Source of the DNA: Pleurocapsales cyanobacterium LEGE 10410
GTDB taxonomy: Bacteria; Cyanobacteriota; Cyanobacteriia; Cyanobacteriales; Xenococcaceae
Direction: 5' to 3'
Length of the DNA stretch: 52,566 nucleotides
Assembly: GCA_015207195.1 (NCBI GenBank)
Contig: JADEXJ010000027.1
Coordinates: 1-52,566, forward strand
Positions 6,708-15,156 of this stretch are shown piece after piece. Under the pieces are notes generated by a model. It had not been told where the DNA came from, ran no database searches, and saw nothing but the letters and a program-made list of their open reading frames with translations. Position 1 is the first letter of the stretch; each line of letters starts with the position of its first letter. Both the position numbers and the translations under genes were made by a program.

Positions 6708-9503
6708 ATGAATCGTCCCCCAGTATTTATCGAAAAAATTATGCCTGTAAAGCTTCTCAATCAGCAGGTATATTACGAACACGGGGGGAATCCTTTTAAG
6801 GGGTTACATCGTTGGTATTCTCGCAAGCCGTTATCCTTTTCTCGCGCTTCGGTTTTGGCTTCTCTATTACCCGCAGATATTTCGATGGAGGAGTTTGAAT
6901 ATTTGTTGGGTTTGCATCCAGAAAAAGACGGAATTTTACTCAAAAAGAAAGAACCGATTAAGTTATACAAAACTCCTCCTAGCAGCAGAATTATTGAGAA
7001 ATTAGAAGAATATTGCGACAAGGTTTGGGGTAAAAGAAAGCCTGTAGTTTTAGATGCCTTCGCAGGAGGAGGAAGTATACCTTTTGAAGCAGCTAGGTAT
7101 GGTTTAAATGTCCTCGCTTCTGACTTAAATCCTGTGGCGGTGGTGACGATGAAAGCTGCAATGGAATATCCCCTCAAGTTTGGGGCGGATTTACAGCAGG
7201 ATATCGATAAATGGGTCAAGTATGTTGGCGATGAAGCACAAGATAGATTAGCTGAGTTTTTTCCTTCTAACGAAGGGGAGAAAGTACAGAATTATCTTTG
7301 GGCGCATACGGTTGTTTGTCCTCATTGTGAGTCGGTTGTTCCTCTTAGTCCTAATTGGTGGTTAAGTAAGACAAGTAATTATGCGGGGAAAGGAAAAGAA
7401 AGAAAAGTTACAAGTGATTGGTATGCAGTAAAGCCTATTCCTAATCCTGAAAATAAGCGAGTTGATTTTGAATTGATTAAGGGAAGAAAAGGTAAAGGGA
7501 CAACAATTGAAACTGATGACGGAGAATACGATCCGAGTACCACAACAACTATTAGTAGAGGTGTTGGTAAATGTCTTAATTGTAATAATGTGATTGAATA
7601 TGACTATATCGTTAGTCAAGGTGGAACAAAAGGATTAGGTCATCAATTATATGCAGTAGCGTATAAAGAAGGTGAAGGCGGATTAAGATTTAGAATTCCT
7701 AACAAACTAGATTTAGAAGGTTTAGAGAAAGCTAATAGATATATTAAACCAAATATAGATAGATGGCATTTAGAAAGTTTAAGTCCTGATATACAAGTTC
7801 CTTATGGTCACATGACTGCTGAAAGATGTGCAATGATTCAAAAGGGATTAGATAGATGGGATAAATTGTTTAATCCGCGTCAGCTTTTAACTCTTGTTAC
7901 CTATGTAGAAATTATCAACGAAGCAAAATCTAAGCTACAGATAGAATATGAACCAGAGAAAGTAGAAGCTATAATCACTTATTTATCTTTAGTTTTAGAT
8001 AGATGTGTTGACAAAAATTGCCGACTTAGCGGTTGGGTATCTGGAAGAATTTCTGTCCAAAGGGCATCGACACAACATTCACTGAATCTCATGTGGAGTT
8101 ATCCAGAAACTAACGGCTCTAATAGATTATGGATAGAATGTGCGGATGTTTTTGCATCAGATTATTATCAACTATGTGGATTAATCTGCACAAAATTTAA
8201 CTCATCAACTATCCCAGGATTAGAACAATACGATCACAAATCAATTCAAATAGATGCAGCATCAGCAGATAGTCTGTTTCACATTCCCGATAATTCCGTA
8301 GACACAATCGTAACTGACCCTCCCTACTATTCAACCATCCAATACGCAGAACTTTCAGACTTTTTCTATGTCTGGCAAAAACGCACGTTAGGGGATATAT
8401 TTCCCGATCTATTTTGGTCTGAACTTACAGATAAAGATCGCGAAGCGGTGGCTAATCCTTCTCGCTTCCGTAACATGGGTGCATCCCCAGAAGAACTAGC
8501 GAAACAAGACTATGAAGCCAAGATGCAGCTAGCGTTTAGCGAATACTATCGCGTCTTACGGGATGACGGGGTAATGACGGTACAGTTCAACCACAAAGAA
8601 TCTGGGGCGTGGGATGTGCTGACTAAATCCCTGATTGATGCTGGCTTTGAGATTACGGCATCTTGGGCTGTGAGTACCGAAAACCCGCAGAATTTACACC
8701 AAGCTAAGAAAAACTCAGTTTCTAGTACCGTACTGTTAGTCTGTCGCAAACGAGATCCTGATGCCGAACAAGCTTGGTGGGATGACTTGCGCCCTGAAGT
8801 AGCTAACCTCGTCGAACAACGCGCCCCCGAATTTGAAGAGAATGATATTACGGGTATCGATCTGTATCTCAGTGCTTTTGGTTCGGCTTTAAACCTCTTC
8901 TCTCGTTCCTATCCTATCTTAGACAGTAGCGGTGCAGAAGTACGCCCCGAAGTTGCTTTTGCCGAAGCCAGAAAAGCTATAGCTAACTATCGTTTCCGCA
9001 AGCTGGTACAAACCGACACCGCAGGTTTCGATCCCCTCACTCAATGGTATCTGCTAGCTTGGGATGCCTTCAAAGCCCGCGAATTCCCTTTCGATGAAGC
9101 CCGACAGTTAGCCCTAGCGGTAGGTGGTTTTGACGTGAACGATTTAGCCAAAACTTATAAACTGCTAGCCTCTAAAAGCGGTAACTGTACTATCCTTACC
9201 CCCAAACAAAGACACAAAAAACGAGCATTCTCCGCCGATGCCGATAACTTCTCCAACCTTTACTTAGTCGATGCCCTCCACGCCATTATCGCTATTTACC
9301 AAGAAGAACAAAATCCCCAATTAGTCAGAAACTTCATGCAAAAAACAGGGTTAAATAACAACGATATGTTGATGAAAACCTTGGAAATTGCTTTTAAAGT
9401 AATGCCCACCAAAACCGAAGAACACAAAACCTTAACTTCACTATGGCTATCAATGGATGAAATTAAAGCCAAAGTTGTCATGGAACAAAAAAAACTGTTT
9501 TGA
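6708..9503 (+). CDS. DUF1156-domain adenine/cytosine-N4 DNA methyltransferase, defence-associated
   Basis: This 931-residue protein opens with a DUF1156 region (NPFKGLHRWYSRKPL, residues 28-42). The SAM-binding motif I is DAFAGGGSIPFEAA (116-129) followed by the acidic loop ASDLNPVA. The catalytic motif DPPYYS is at about 537-542. DPPY is the amino-methyltransferase signature for N6-adenine or N4-cytosine. Two Cys-x2-Cys pairs (CPHC near 205 and CLNC near 290) could form a zinc site. DUF1156 methyltransferases are known from anti-phage loci together with DUF499 ATPases and helicases. Both partners occur within 12 kb here. Inferred role: marking host DNA as self, or taking part in exclusion of incoming DNA. 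No restriction nuclease is fused. A heptad repeat begins straight after the stop codon. Confidence 0.85.
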   Translation: MNRPPVFIEKIMPVKLLNQQVYYEHGGNPFKGLHRWYSRKPLSFSRASVLASLLPADISMEEFEYLLGLHPEKDGILLKKKEPIKLYKTPPSSRIIEKLEEYCDKVWGKRKPVVLDAFAGGGSIPFEAARYGLNVLASDLNPVAVVTMKAAMEYPLKFGADLQQDIDKWVKYVGDEAQDRLAEFFPSNEGEKVQNYLWAHTVVCPHCESVVPLSPNWWLSKTSNYAGKGKERKVTSDWYAVKPIPNPENKRVDFELIKGRKGKGTTIETDDGEYDPSTTTTISRGVGKCLNCNNVIEYDYIVSQGGTKGLGHQLYAVAYKEGEGGLRFRIPNKLDLEGLEKANRYIKPNIDRWHLESLSPDIQVPYGHMTAERCAMIQKGLDRWDKLFNPRQLLTLVTYVEIINEAKSKLQIEYEPEKVEAIITYLSLVLDRCVDKNCRLSGWVSGRISVQRASTQHSLNLMWSYPETNGSNRLWIECADVFASDYYQLCGLICTKFNSSTIPGLEQYDHKSIQIDAASADSLFHIPDNSVDTIVTDPPYYSTIQYAELSDFFYVWQKRTLGDIFPDLFWSELTDKDREAVANPSRFRNMGASPEELAKQDYEAKMQLAFSEYYRVLRDDGVMTVQFNHKESGAWDVLTKSLIDAGFEITASWAVSTENPQNLHQAKKNSVSSTVLLVCRKRDPDAEQAWWDDLRPEVANLVEQRAPEFEENDITGIDLYLSAFGSALNLFSRSYPILDSSGAEVRPEVAFAEARKAIANYRFRKLVQTDTAGFDPLTQWYLLAWDAFKAREFPFDEARQLALAVGGFDVNDLAKTYKLLASKSGNCTILTPKQRHKKRAFSADADNFSNLYLVDALHAIIAIYQEEQNPQLVRNFMQKTGLNNNDMLMKTLEIAFKVMPTKTEEHKTLTSLWLSMDEIKAKVVMEQKKLF

Positions 9504-9586
9504 AATTCGTAGTTCGTAGTTCGTAATTTCTGTGAAAATCGAACAACTCTATAGTTTAAGAAGAATAAGTTGGAAAAGCGATCGCA

Positions 9587-9832
9587 ATGAAAGTCAAAGG
9601 AATTATTAAAGGTAACACCATTCAGCTATCAGAAGCAGTTAATATACCAGACGGTACGGAAGTTGTGGTGGAAATTGCCAACTATCCGAAAATGAGTAAG
9701 AAACAGAGGAAAGAAAAATTAGAGCAATTTGTAGCAATACCACGTCAAGATACAGAAGAACTAGTTGCTGTTTTAACTGAGTTAGAAACCGAACGAAATG
9801 AGAAAATAAACGGCGAAGTGAGTATTTTGTAA
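9587..9832 (+). CDS. Small AbrB/DUF104-like antitoxin
   Basis: The 81-residue product begins MKVKGIIKGNTIQL and continues IPDGTEVVVEI. This is the beta-rich N-terminus shared by DUF104 and AF2212-like antitoxins, which pair with PIN-domain toxins. The remainder (residues 35-81) is a charged helical tail likely to contact the toxin. A GTG that opens a PIN-domain frame lies ten bases after the stop codon, which fits a VapBC-like operon, but the toxin has lost its centre (9842-9991). The antitoxin is thus intact and its partner dead. It sits between the methyltransferase and helicase genes. A HIP1 site (GCGATCGC) lies just upstream of the ATG. Confidence 0.65.
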   Translation: MKVKGIIKGNTIQLSEAVNIPDGTEVVVEIANYPKMSKKQRKEKLEQFVAIPRQDTEELVAVLTELETERNEKINGEVSIL

Positions 9833-9841
9833 ACAGAATAA

Positions 9842-9991
9842 GTGTATTTACTAGATACGAATATTTGTATTGCTATTATTGATCGCCATCCCCAAGCTTT
9901 AAACAAGTTTACTCGACAGTTTTACCTCTGCTATATTCCAAATTTTATTAACATCGACGGCTTGCAGCTAGAAGATTGGTTAGATTCCTGA
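9842..9991 (+). pseudogene. VapC-like PIN-domain toxin with in-frame internal deletion
   Basis: A GTG-started frame of 49 codons reads VYLLDTNICIAIIDRHPQ at the start, the typical PIN opening with the first catalytic Asp (residue 5). It ends NIDGLQLEDWLDS, the typical PIN C-terminus. About 80 central residues, including the remaining acidic metal ligands, are missing between CYIPN and NIDG. The reading frame is kept across the joint. A normal PIN toxin has about 130 residues, so this product cannot be a nuclease. It follows its antitoxin gene at 9587-9832 with a ten-base gap. Too short for most gene callers. Confidence 0.7.
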
Positions 9992-10018
9992 TACTGATAG
10001 GGTTGCTTTAAATTTTAA

Positions 10019-10267
10019 AAGTTAGCTGAATTAAGTACCCAACAAGCAGCCAGCCTACTCAATGTTTCTCGACCATATTTAATCAAACTACTTGAGTCTG
10101 AAGAAATACCCTATCGCAAAGTTGGCAAGCATAGAAGAATATCAGCCAAAGATTTGTATGAATATAGGGCTAAAATTGATGCGAAGCGAAGTCAGTCATT
10201 GGACGAACTTACTGCTTTGACTGAGGAATTGGATCTATACGAAGATAAATTAGTAAAATCTATTTGA
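10019..10267 (+). pseudogene. Excisionase-family HTH antitoxin, 5'-truncated
   Basis: An open frame without an ATG, GTG or TTG at its 5' end encodes LAELSTQQAASLLNVSRPYL and then KVGKHRRISAKDLYEYR. This is the winged helix-turn-helix of excisionase-like (xis/MerR-type) proteins, which in cyanobacteria often act as antitoxins to PIN toxins. A stop codon lies directly upstream (10016-10018), so the first 15-30 residues and the start are lost. The C-terminal helix runs to TGA at 10267. No toxin gene follows; the next gene is the convergent Uma2-type gene. Reading by eye; an unusual start codon such as ATT cannot be fully excluded. Confidence 0.6.
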
Positions 10268-10299
10268 CTCATTTTTAGTTTAGTTAATCAGAATTAATA

Positions 10300-10926
10300 T
10301 TAACTAATCTCTTTCAAAAAAGCTTTTTTTAGTATTCTTGGATTGCCAGTTAATACCTGATTAATATATTTATTCAATAGCTTTACATCTAAGTTAGCTA
10401 AATTATCGCTCTTATTCTGTTTTTGATAGCTATCACCAACAAGTACGTAAATTTCTAACTGATTATTAATCCAAAACCAAACTTCCTTAACACCCAGTTT
10501 CTGATATTTTTCTAAATCTTCCACACTACCACTACTAAAAATAACCTCTACAGCCAAGTCAGGAATTTGCTTCAAATTATTGAAACAAAAGCTGGTATCT
10601 GGTTCTTTTCCTACAGATTTATCTTTTTGTTTGAGTGTAGTTGAGCCGAGAGGATAATAATCTAATTCGATCGCATCGCAGTAAGCAACAATAAGTAAAT
10701 AAACAAAATCTTTGATTATTTCATGATTGCGACTGGGAGACATTATTTTGAGAACCCCATTTGAAAAAGAAATTCTATAGGCTGAAGAGTTAGCTTTTTG
10801 CTGCAAAATTGCTTCATATTCATCCCAAGAGGTATTAGAACAAATAAATAATTTATCTTTTTGCTGTAAATTGTCTCGTTCAATAAGATCTACAAACTTT
10901 AACTGAGTCAAGTTATTTTGCTCCAA
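10300..10926 (-). CDS. Uma2 family (DUF820) putative endonuclease
   Basis: The 208-residue product matches the Uma2/DUF820 family, which is greatly expanded in cyanobacteria and has a PD-(D/E)XK restriction-endonuclease-like fold. Visible features are the N-terminal WDEYEAI segment, GVLKIMSPSRNHEII, the acidic EPDTSF and IPDLAVEVI strands carrying the expected D and E-x-I residues, and VKEVWFWI near the C-terminus. DNA cleavage is inferred from the fold; substrates are unknown for nearly all members. The gene is alone and opposes the flanking + strand genes. AT-rich and HIP1-poor compared with its neighbours, it may be a later arrival in the island. Confidence 0.8.
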   Translation of the reverse strand: MEQNNLTQLKFVDLIERDNLQQKDKLFICSNTSWDEYEAILQQKANSSAYRISFSNGVLKIMSPSRNHEIIKDFVYLLIVAYCDAIELDYYPLGSTTLKQKDKSVGKEPDTSFCFNNLKQIPDLAVEVIFSSGSVEDLEKYQKLGVKEVWFWINNQLEIYVLVGDSYQKQNKSDNLANLDVKLLNKYINQVLTGNPRILKKAFLKEIS

Positions 10927-11029
10927 TCAAATCTTTTGGATTAAGAATTATCTTTAGTATATTATCTTTAGCTTTTTTGACACAAATGAGATGCGATCTG
11001 ACTCACAGACTGAAGCATAAATAAAGCAT

Positions 11030-11063
11030 TGAATTGAGAAATAGCCCTATAACTCTCAATTCA
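11030..11063 (+). promoter_or_regulatory. Inverted repeat overlapping the helicase start codon
   Basis: A perfect 10-bp inverted repeat, TGAATTGAGA (11030-11039) and TCTCAATTCA (11054-11063), has a 14-base spacer. Its right arm ends on the A of the ATG at 11063. In the mRNA the stem would cover the ribosome-binding region; in DNA it could be an operator. No other Shine-Dalgarno is visible. The repeat itself is seen; control of translation or transcription is inference. Confidence 0.6.
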
Positions 11064-14000
11064 TGTATTTACAAGATCGCTCTTGGCGCATTAGCTACTC
11101 CAGCAATGAAAATAATCCCATCGCCGATTTTTATATTCCTGCTTTGGAATGCGCGGTAAACTACGATCGCAAGTCAGGATTTTTTGGTAGTGCCATCCTC
11201 AGCAAAGTAGCGAGAGGAATTGGGGCAATGCTGCACAATCGGGGTAAGATGCGCTTGATTATGGGCTGTCAGTTTAGCCCCCAGGATATAGCAGCAATTG
11301 AGAAGGGTTATGAACTGAGAGAGGCTTTAGCATTTCGTTTAGAAGCCGATTTACAAGCACCAGAGAATTTTGTTCAGCTAAAACACTTCGAGATTCTTAG
11401 CTGGCTGATTAAGTACGAGTATTTAGATATTAAAATTGCCGTTCCTACTAAAGATAAAGATATTCCCATTGAAAGCGATCGCTTACTCGATCCAAACCAT
11501 ATTTTTCATGAAAAAGTTGGTATTTTTACCGATAGTAAAGGCGATCGCATTGCTTTTAGTGGCTCAAATAATGAGTCTTTAAGCGGTTGGGAGAGAAATG
11601 TTGAATCGTTTCATGTTTACTGCGATTGGGAAGGCGATCGCGATTTGGAAAGGGTTAATGAGGAAGCCTATCGGTTTGAACAACTCTGGAATGATTTGTC
11701 GCCCAATGTAGCAATTTTTGCCATACCCGAAGCAGTCAAGCAAAAACTTTTACGCTACACGCCAAGCACTAAACCAATCTGGAACAAAGAAGATGATTTA
11801 AAACTAGAAGACAGGAAGGATTTAGCAATTCAGAAATCGATAACAGAAGATAATTCTGCAACTTCAAGAGCTACCAGTTCTCGACTTCTAAGCCCTTCTG
11901 AGATTCAAAAAGAAAAAGAAGCGTTTAGCCAGCTACTCAATCTCCATAATCATCCAGGTTGCTTAGATTTTTGTCTTAAATCGATTCCCATTCAACCTTG
12001 GGCGCATCAGCTTAAAATATTGCGTCGGGTTGCCGATAAATTTCCCTGTAGTTTTCTCATCGCCGATGAGGTAGGTTTAGGGAAAACTATTGAGACTGGT
12101 TTGATTCTGCGCTATTTAATAGTCAGCCAAAAAGTAAAACGGGTTTTAGTTCTTGCCCCTGCTAGCGTTCAACCCCAATGGCAAGAAGAATTGAGAGAAA
12201 AGTTTAATCTCCACTTTTGGAGTTATAGCCAAGGCAAATTTAAAGACTGTTACGGGCAAACCACTAAACCAGCATTAAATCCCTGGAACACTCAAGATTT
12301 AGTTTTAGCCTCTTCTCATTTAGTCCGACGCACTGAAAGAATCGAAGAACTGTTAGCAGCCGAACCTTGGGATTTAGTTATTCTCGATGAGGCACATCAC
12401 GCCCGCCGTAAAAGTCCCCAACAGCGTAAAGATACCCCTAATCGTTTGCTTCAGTTAATGCAGCAGTTAAGAACCAAAACCGAGTCTCTAATTCTCCTTT
12501 CTGCTACGCCGATGCAAATCGATCCCATAGAAGTATTCGATCTATTGGACATTTTGGGATTAGAAGGACATTGGAGTTATGGCGAAAATTTCTGCAATTA
12601 CTTCTCCTCACTCTCAGATAAACCAGATAGCCACACTTTAGAGTTCTGGCAAACCATGTCTGTTGATTATTTTTGTCGCGGTGGTACTGAATGCAGCCGT
12701 TTGGGAGAACATTTAGTTAATGGCGATCGTATGATGGCTTATAAGCTGCGAGATACCTGGAAAGATGGCAAAAGTATTGTTAATCCCAAAAAGTTAGCCA
12801 AGGACACACCATTTATCAACGCTTCCCGTCATTATCTAACAGTTAACACCCCTCTTAAAGATTTAATGTTTCGCCATACCCGCGATACTTTGAGGCAATA
12901 TTACCAACTGGGTATTTTAGATCGGGATATTCCTCGAAGAATAGTTAGCGATAATGCGATCGCTCTCGAACCAAATCGAGAAGTACCTTTATACCAAGCT
13001 GTAAGCGATTATGTACGTCACTTTTATAAATTGGCACAGAAAGAAAATCGTAAGGCTTTAGGCTTCTTGATGACTTTGTATCGCAAACGTCTGACTAGTT
13101 CCTTTTATGCCATTCGCGAGTCTTTACAACGACGCTTAGAAGGCATTAACAATATTACCCAAGACGACCTTAGCGACTTGGATGATGCCGATGATGTCGT
13201 AATTACAGGTTTGGAAGCCTATCTAGAAGAACCAGTAGATCCCAAAGAAATTGAATATCTAGAAGATTTACTACGGCAATTTGAGAATACAGGAGAAGAT
13301 AGCAAGCTGTCCCATTTCCTAACTATTTTGCGCCAAGAACTAAGTCAAAGGGAAAGTGCGATCGTGTTTACCCAATATACCGACACGATGGACTATTTAC
13401 GAGAGAACCTACAACAGCTATATGGTTCTCAAGTAGCTTGTTATTCAGGAAGAGGGGGCGAACTATATCGAGATGGGGAATGGCAAACAGTACCCAAAGA
13501 ACAAATCAAAAAACAATTTCGCGAAGGAACAATTAAACTGCTACTCTGTACTGAATCTGCCAGCGAGGGCTTAAACCTTCAAACCTGTGGAGTATTAATC
13601 AACTACGATCTACCTTGGAATCCCATGCGAGTAGAACAACGTATCGGTAGAATCGATCGCATCGGTCAAGTTTATCCCACAGTTCATATTCATAACTTTT
13701 ACTATGACGGCACAGTAGAAGCAAAAGTATATCGAAAACTGCGCGATCGCATTGATGCTTTTCAAACTGTAGTCGGCAATTTACAACCGATTCTGGCGCA
13801 AGTTCCCACCTTTATCGAGCAAGCCGTAATGAGTGCCGATCCTGAAGAAGAAGGAGTATTACTAGCAGAATTCGAGCAGGTGTTGGAGACTCCACCCTTA
13901 CGCCCTGACTTAGAGGAAATGAGCGCAATGGATGTTCAAGCTGACTTAAAAGAAATCCGTAAACCACTTGTTTCTAGTCCTGTTACTCCAGAACAAATAG

Positions 14001-14203
14001 AAGCACTATTGACTAACTCTCAGATCTTACTAGCTGAAAATATCTTTTTTGAATCGAAGGGCGATCGCATCTGGGAACTAACTTATAAAAATAAAACACA
14101 TTCCGTAACTTTTTATCCCAAAGTATTCGATGAAAAGCCATCTTTAAGATTGATGACTTTTGGCGATCCTCTTTTTGATGAATTCGTAATTTGTAATTCG
14201 TAA
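11063..14203 (+). CDS. PLD-domain SNF2/DEAD-like helicase, defence-associated
   Basis: A 1046-residue fusion. The N-terminal phospholipase-D-like domain (about 1-220) has an HxK motif HEK at 149-151 and the SGSNN motif at 167-171. One HKD half is visible, so nuclease activity would need dimerisation. The SNF2-type ATPase follows: motif I DEVGLGKTIE (335-344), motif II LDEAHHARR (441-449) and motif III LLSATPMQ. The C-terminal helicase lobe has TESASEGLNL and the arginine-finger motif QRIGRIDRIGQ. The protein would translocate on duplex DNA using ATP. Helicases with this PLD arrangement are found beside DUF1156 and DUF499 genes. The last residues (EFVICNS) are encoded by a heptad repeat that also provides the stop codon, so the original C-terminus may have been altered slightly. 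Confidence 0.85.
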   Translation: MYLQDRSWRISYSSNENNPIADFYIPALECAVNYDRKSGFFGSAILSKVARGIGAMLHNRGKMRLIMGCQFSPQDIAAIEKGYELREALAFRLEADLQAPENFVQLKHFEILSWLIKYEYLDIKIAVPTKDKDIPIESDRLLDPNHIFHEKVGIFTDSKGDRIAFSGSNNESLSGWERNVESFHVYCDWEGDRDLERVNEEAYRFEQLWNDLSPNVAIFAIPEAVKQKLLRYTPSTKPIWNKEDDLKLEDRKDLAIQKSITEDNSATSRATSSRLLSPSEIQKEKEAFSQLLNLHNHPGCLDFCLKSIPIQPWAHQLKILRRVADKFPCSFLIADEVGLGKTIETGLILRYLIVSQKVKRVLVLAPASVQPQWQEELREKFNLHFWSYSQGKFKDCYGQTTKPALNPWNTQDLVLASSHLVRRTERIEELLAAEPWDLVILDEAHHARRKSPQQRKDTPNRLLQLMQQLRTKTESLILLSATPMQIDPIEVFDLLDILGLEGHWSYGENFCNYFSSLSDKPDSHTLEFWQTMSVDYFCRGGTECSRLGEHLVNGDRMMAYKLRDTWKDGKSIVNPKKLAKDTPFINASRHYLTVNTPLKDLMFRHTRDTLRQYYQLGILDRDIPRRIVSDNAIALEPNREVPLYQAVSDYVRHFYKLAQKENRKALGFLMTLYRKRLTSSFYAIRESLQRRLEGINNITQDDLSDLDDADDVVITGLEAYLEEPVDPKEIEYLEDLLRQFENTGEDSKLSHFLTILRQELSQRESAIVFTQYTDTMDYLRENLQQLYGSQVACYSGRGGELYRDGEWQTVPKEQIKKQFREGTIKLLLCTESASEGLNLQTCGVLINYDLPWNPMRVEQRIGRIDRIGQVYPTVHIHNFYYDGTVEAKVYRKLRDRIDAFQTVVGNLQPILAQVPTFIEQAVMSADPEEEGVLLAEFEQVLETPPLRPDLEEMSAMDVQADLKEIRKPLVSSPVTPEQIEALLTNSQILLAENIFFESKGDRIWELTYKNKTHSVTFYPKVFDEKPSLRLMTFGDPLFDEFVICNS

Positions 14204-14226
14204 TTCGTAATTTGTAATTCGTAGTT
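14181..14226. repeat. Heptameric repeat running into the helicase 3' end
   Basis: Units of AATTCGT/AATTTGT repeat about six times, beginning inside the last eight codons of the helicase gene and continuing past the stop. Similar heptads (TTCGTAG) follow the DUF1156 stop codon at 9504-9528, and a complementary set lies at 14657-14690 after the four-helix-bundle remnant. They mark the ends of island genes. The class is known in cyanobacteria; why it borders these genes is not clear. Confidence 0.7.
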
Positions 14227-14247
14227 TAATTTTAGTTGATTTTATTT

Positions 14248-14658
14248 ATGTCAAGCACTATCCCAATTACTGATAGAACAAAGCAATTCTCGCTAAAAAT
14301 AATGCAAAAAGCAAAGCTTTTTTAGTCGTCGTAAAACGACGATCTGAGGCTTCGCCTCTGCGCTTATGGATGGCTTAAAAAGCAAAATGATGAATGCAGA
14401 ATTATTGGAAAACAGTTGTTTAGATCTGCGACAAGTGTTGGAGCTATGGTTCGCGAGGCACAATCCGCGCAATCAAATAAGGATTTTGTTAACAAATTGG
14501 AAATTGGACTTAAAGAGTGTAGGGAGACTCAATACTGGCTAGAACTTTTAATTGAATCTAATTTAGTTTCCAAAGACAAGTTTGCACCCCTGTTAGACGA
14601 AGCAAATCAAATAGGAAAAATTCTTGTCTCTTCCACAAAAAAACTCAAGCAAAAGTAA
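14248..14658 (+). pseudogene. Four-helix-bundle (23S rRNA IVS-type) protein gene interrupted by a mini-hairpin insertion
   Basis: From ATG 14248 the frame reads MSSTIPITDRTKQFSLKIMQ and meets in-frame TAG (14323) and TAA (14332). The same frame then resumes with YGWLKKQ, RIIGKQLFRSATSVGAMVRE, ALKECRETQ-like text (GLKECRETQYWLELL) and a final helix to 14658. These are the conserved parts of the S23/IVS four-helix-bundle family of about 120 residues. Removing about 51 bp (14313-14363) restores MQKAYGWLKK, which fits the family well. The removed segment carries a three-hairpin array. A 80-residue product from TTG 14416 could still be made, but it would lack helix 1. Role of the family is poorly known. 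Confidence 0.75.
14306..14358. repeat. Three mini-hairpins inserted in the IVS-type gene
   Basis: Three perfect stems with 3-nt loops stand in a row: 14306-14322 (AAAAAGC-AAA-GCTTTTT), 14326-14342 (TCGTCGT-AAA-ACGACGA) and 14346-14358 (GAGGC-TTC-GCCTC). They share the 7-3-7 or 5-3-5 design of the arrays at 1452-1604 and 12-151 but not their sequence. Because it splits an identifiable coding sequence, this copy shows that such arrays can be inserted or generated in place. Confidence 0.75.
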
Positions 14659-14692
14659 TTACGAATTACGAACTACGAACTAAAAATTACTT

Positions 14693-15121
14693 TCATTCTC
14701 CAAATAAAACCCGTAAAGCCTTGAGAGCATTTTTCTTTCTTCCATTGGCGATCATGGCAAACCAATAATGAGCCTCTTCATTGCTCATAGCCGAAATACC
14801 AGAGGCAATTTTATTAATACGATCGCCATGACTTAGCGGTTGCAAAGTCTGAAACAGAATTGCTGTTTGCACCCCTGATTCTTCTGACAAAATATAATTG
14901 CTCTGACGTTTAGCTGAAAGTGTTTTTGGATCGTAATTATTAGCTTTTAGTATGTCGTAAATATTTTGTTTAATCGCATTTAAAGTATTACCTTTTAAGC
15001 ACCCAATTTTAAATGCAGCAGGACGCTTTTTTTCACCTGCTTTTTTATAAGCACACTGATATAGTTCTAATGCAAAATTATTATTATCTGTAGGGATTAC
15101 TCTTAATTGAAATTCTTGCAC
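14693..15121 (-). CDS. Unknown small protein downstream of the DUF499 ATPase
   Basis: I do not recognise this protein of about 142 residues. I chose GTG at 15121 (start MQEFQLRVIPT) because GGAG lies 12 bases upstream and because the longer frame from ATG 15175 is built from a mini-hairpin. The sequence begins with beta strands (LRVIPTDNNNFALELYQ), has a lysine-rich middle (KKAGEKKRPAAFKIG), then an amphipathic helix and a C-terminal helical part (NEEAHYWFAMIANGRKKNAL). There is no signal peptide or membrane segment. It follows the DUF499 gene on the same strand with a short gap, so it is probably the second gene of that operon and a candidate small subunit or adaptor of the defence system. 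Confidence 0.6.
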   Translation of the reverse strand: MQEFQLRVIPTDNNNFALELYQCAYKKAGEKKRPAAFKIGCLKGNTLNAIKQNIYDILKANNYDPKTLSAKRQSNYILSEESGVQTAILFQTLQPLSHGDRINKIASGISAMSNEEAHYWFAMIANGRKKNALKALRVLFGE

Positions 15122-15156
15122 GAGCCGTGTTACTCCAAGATAAAAATTAGATACCA

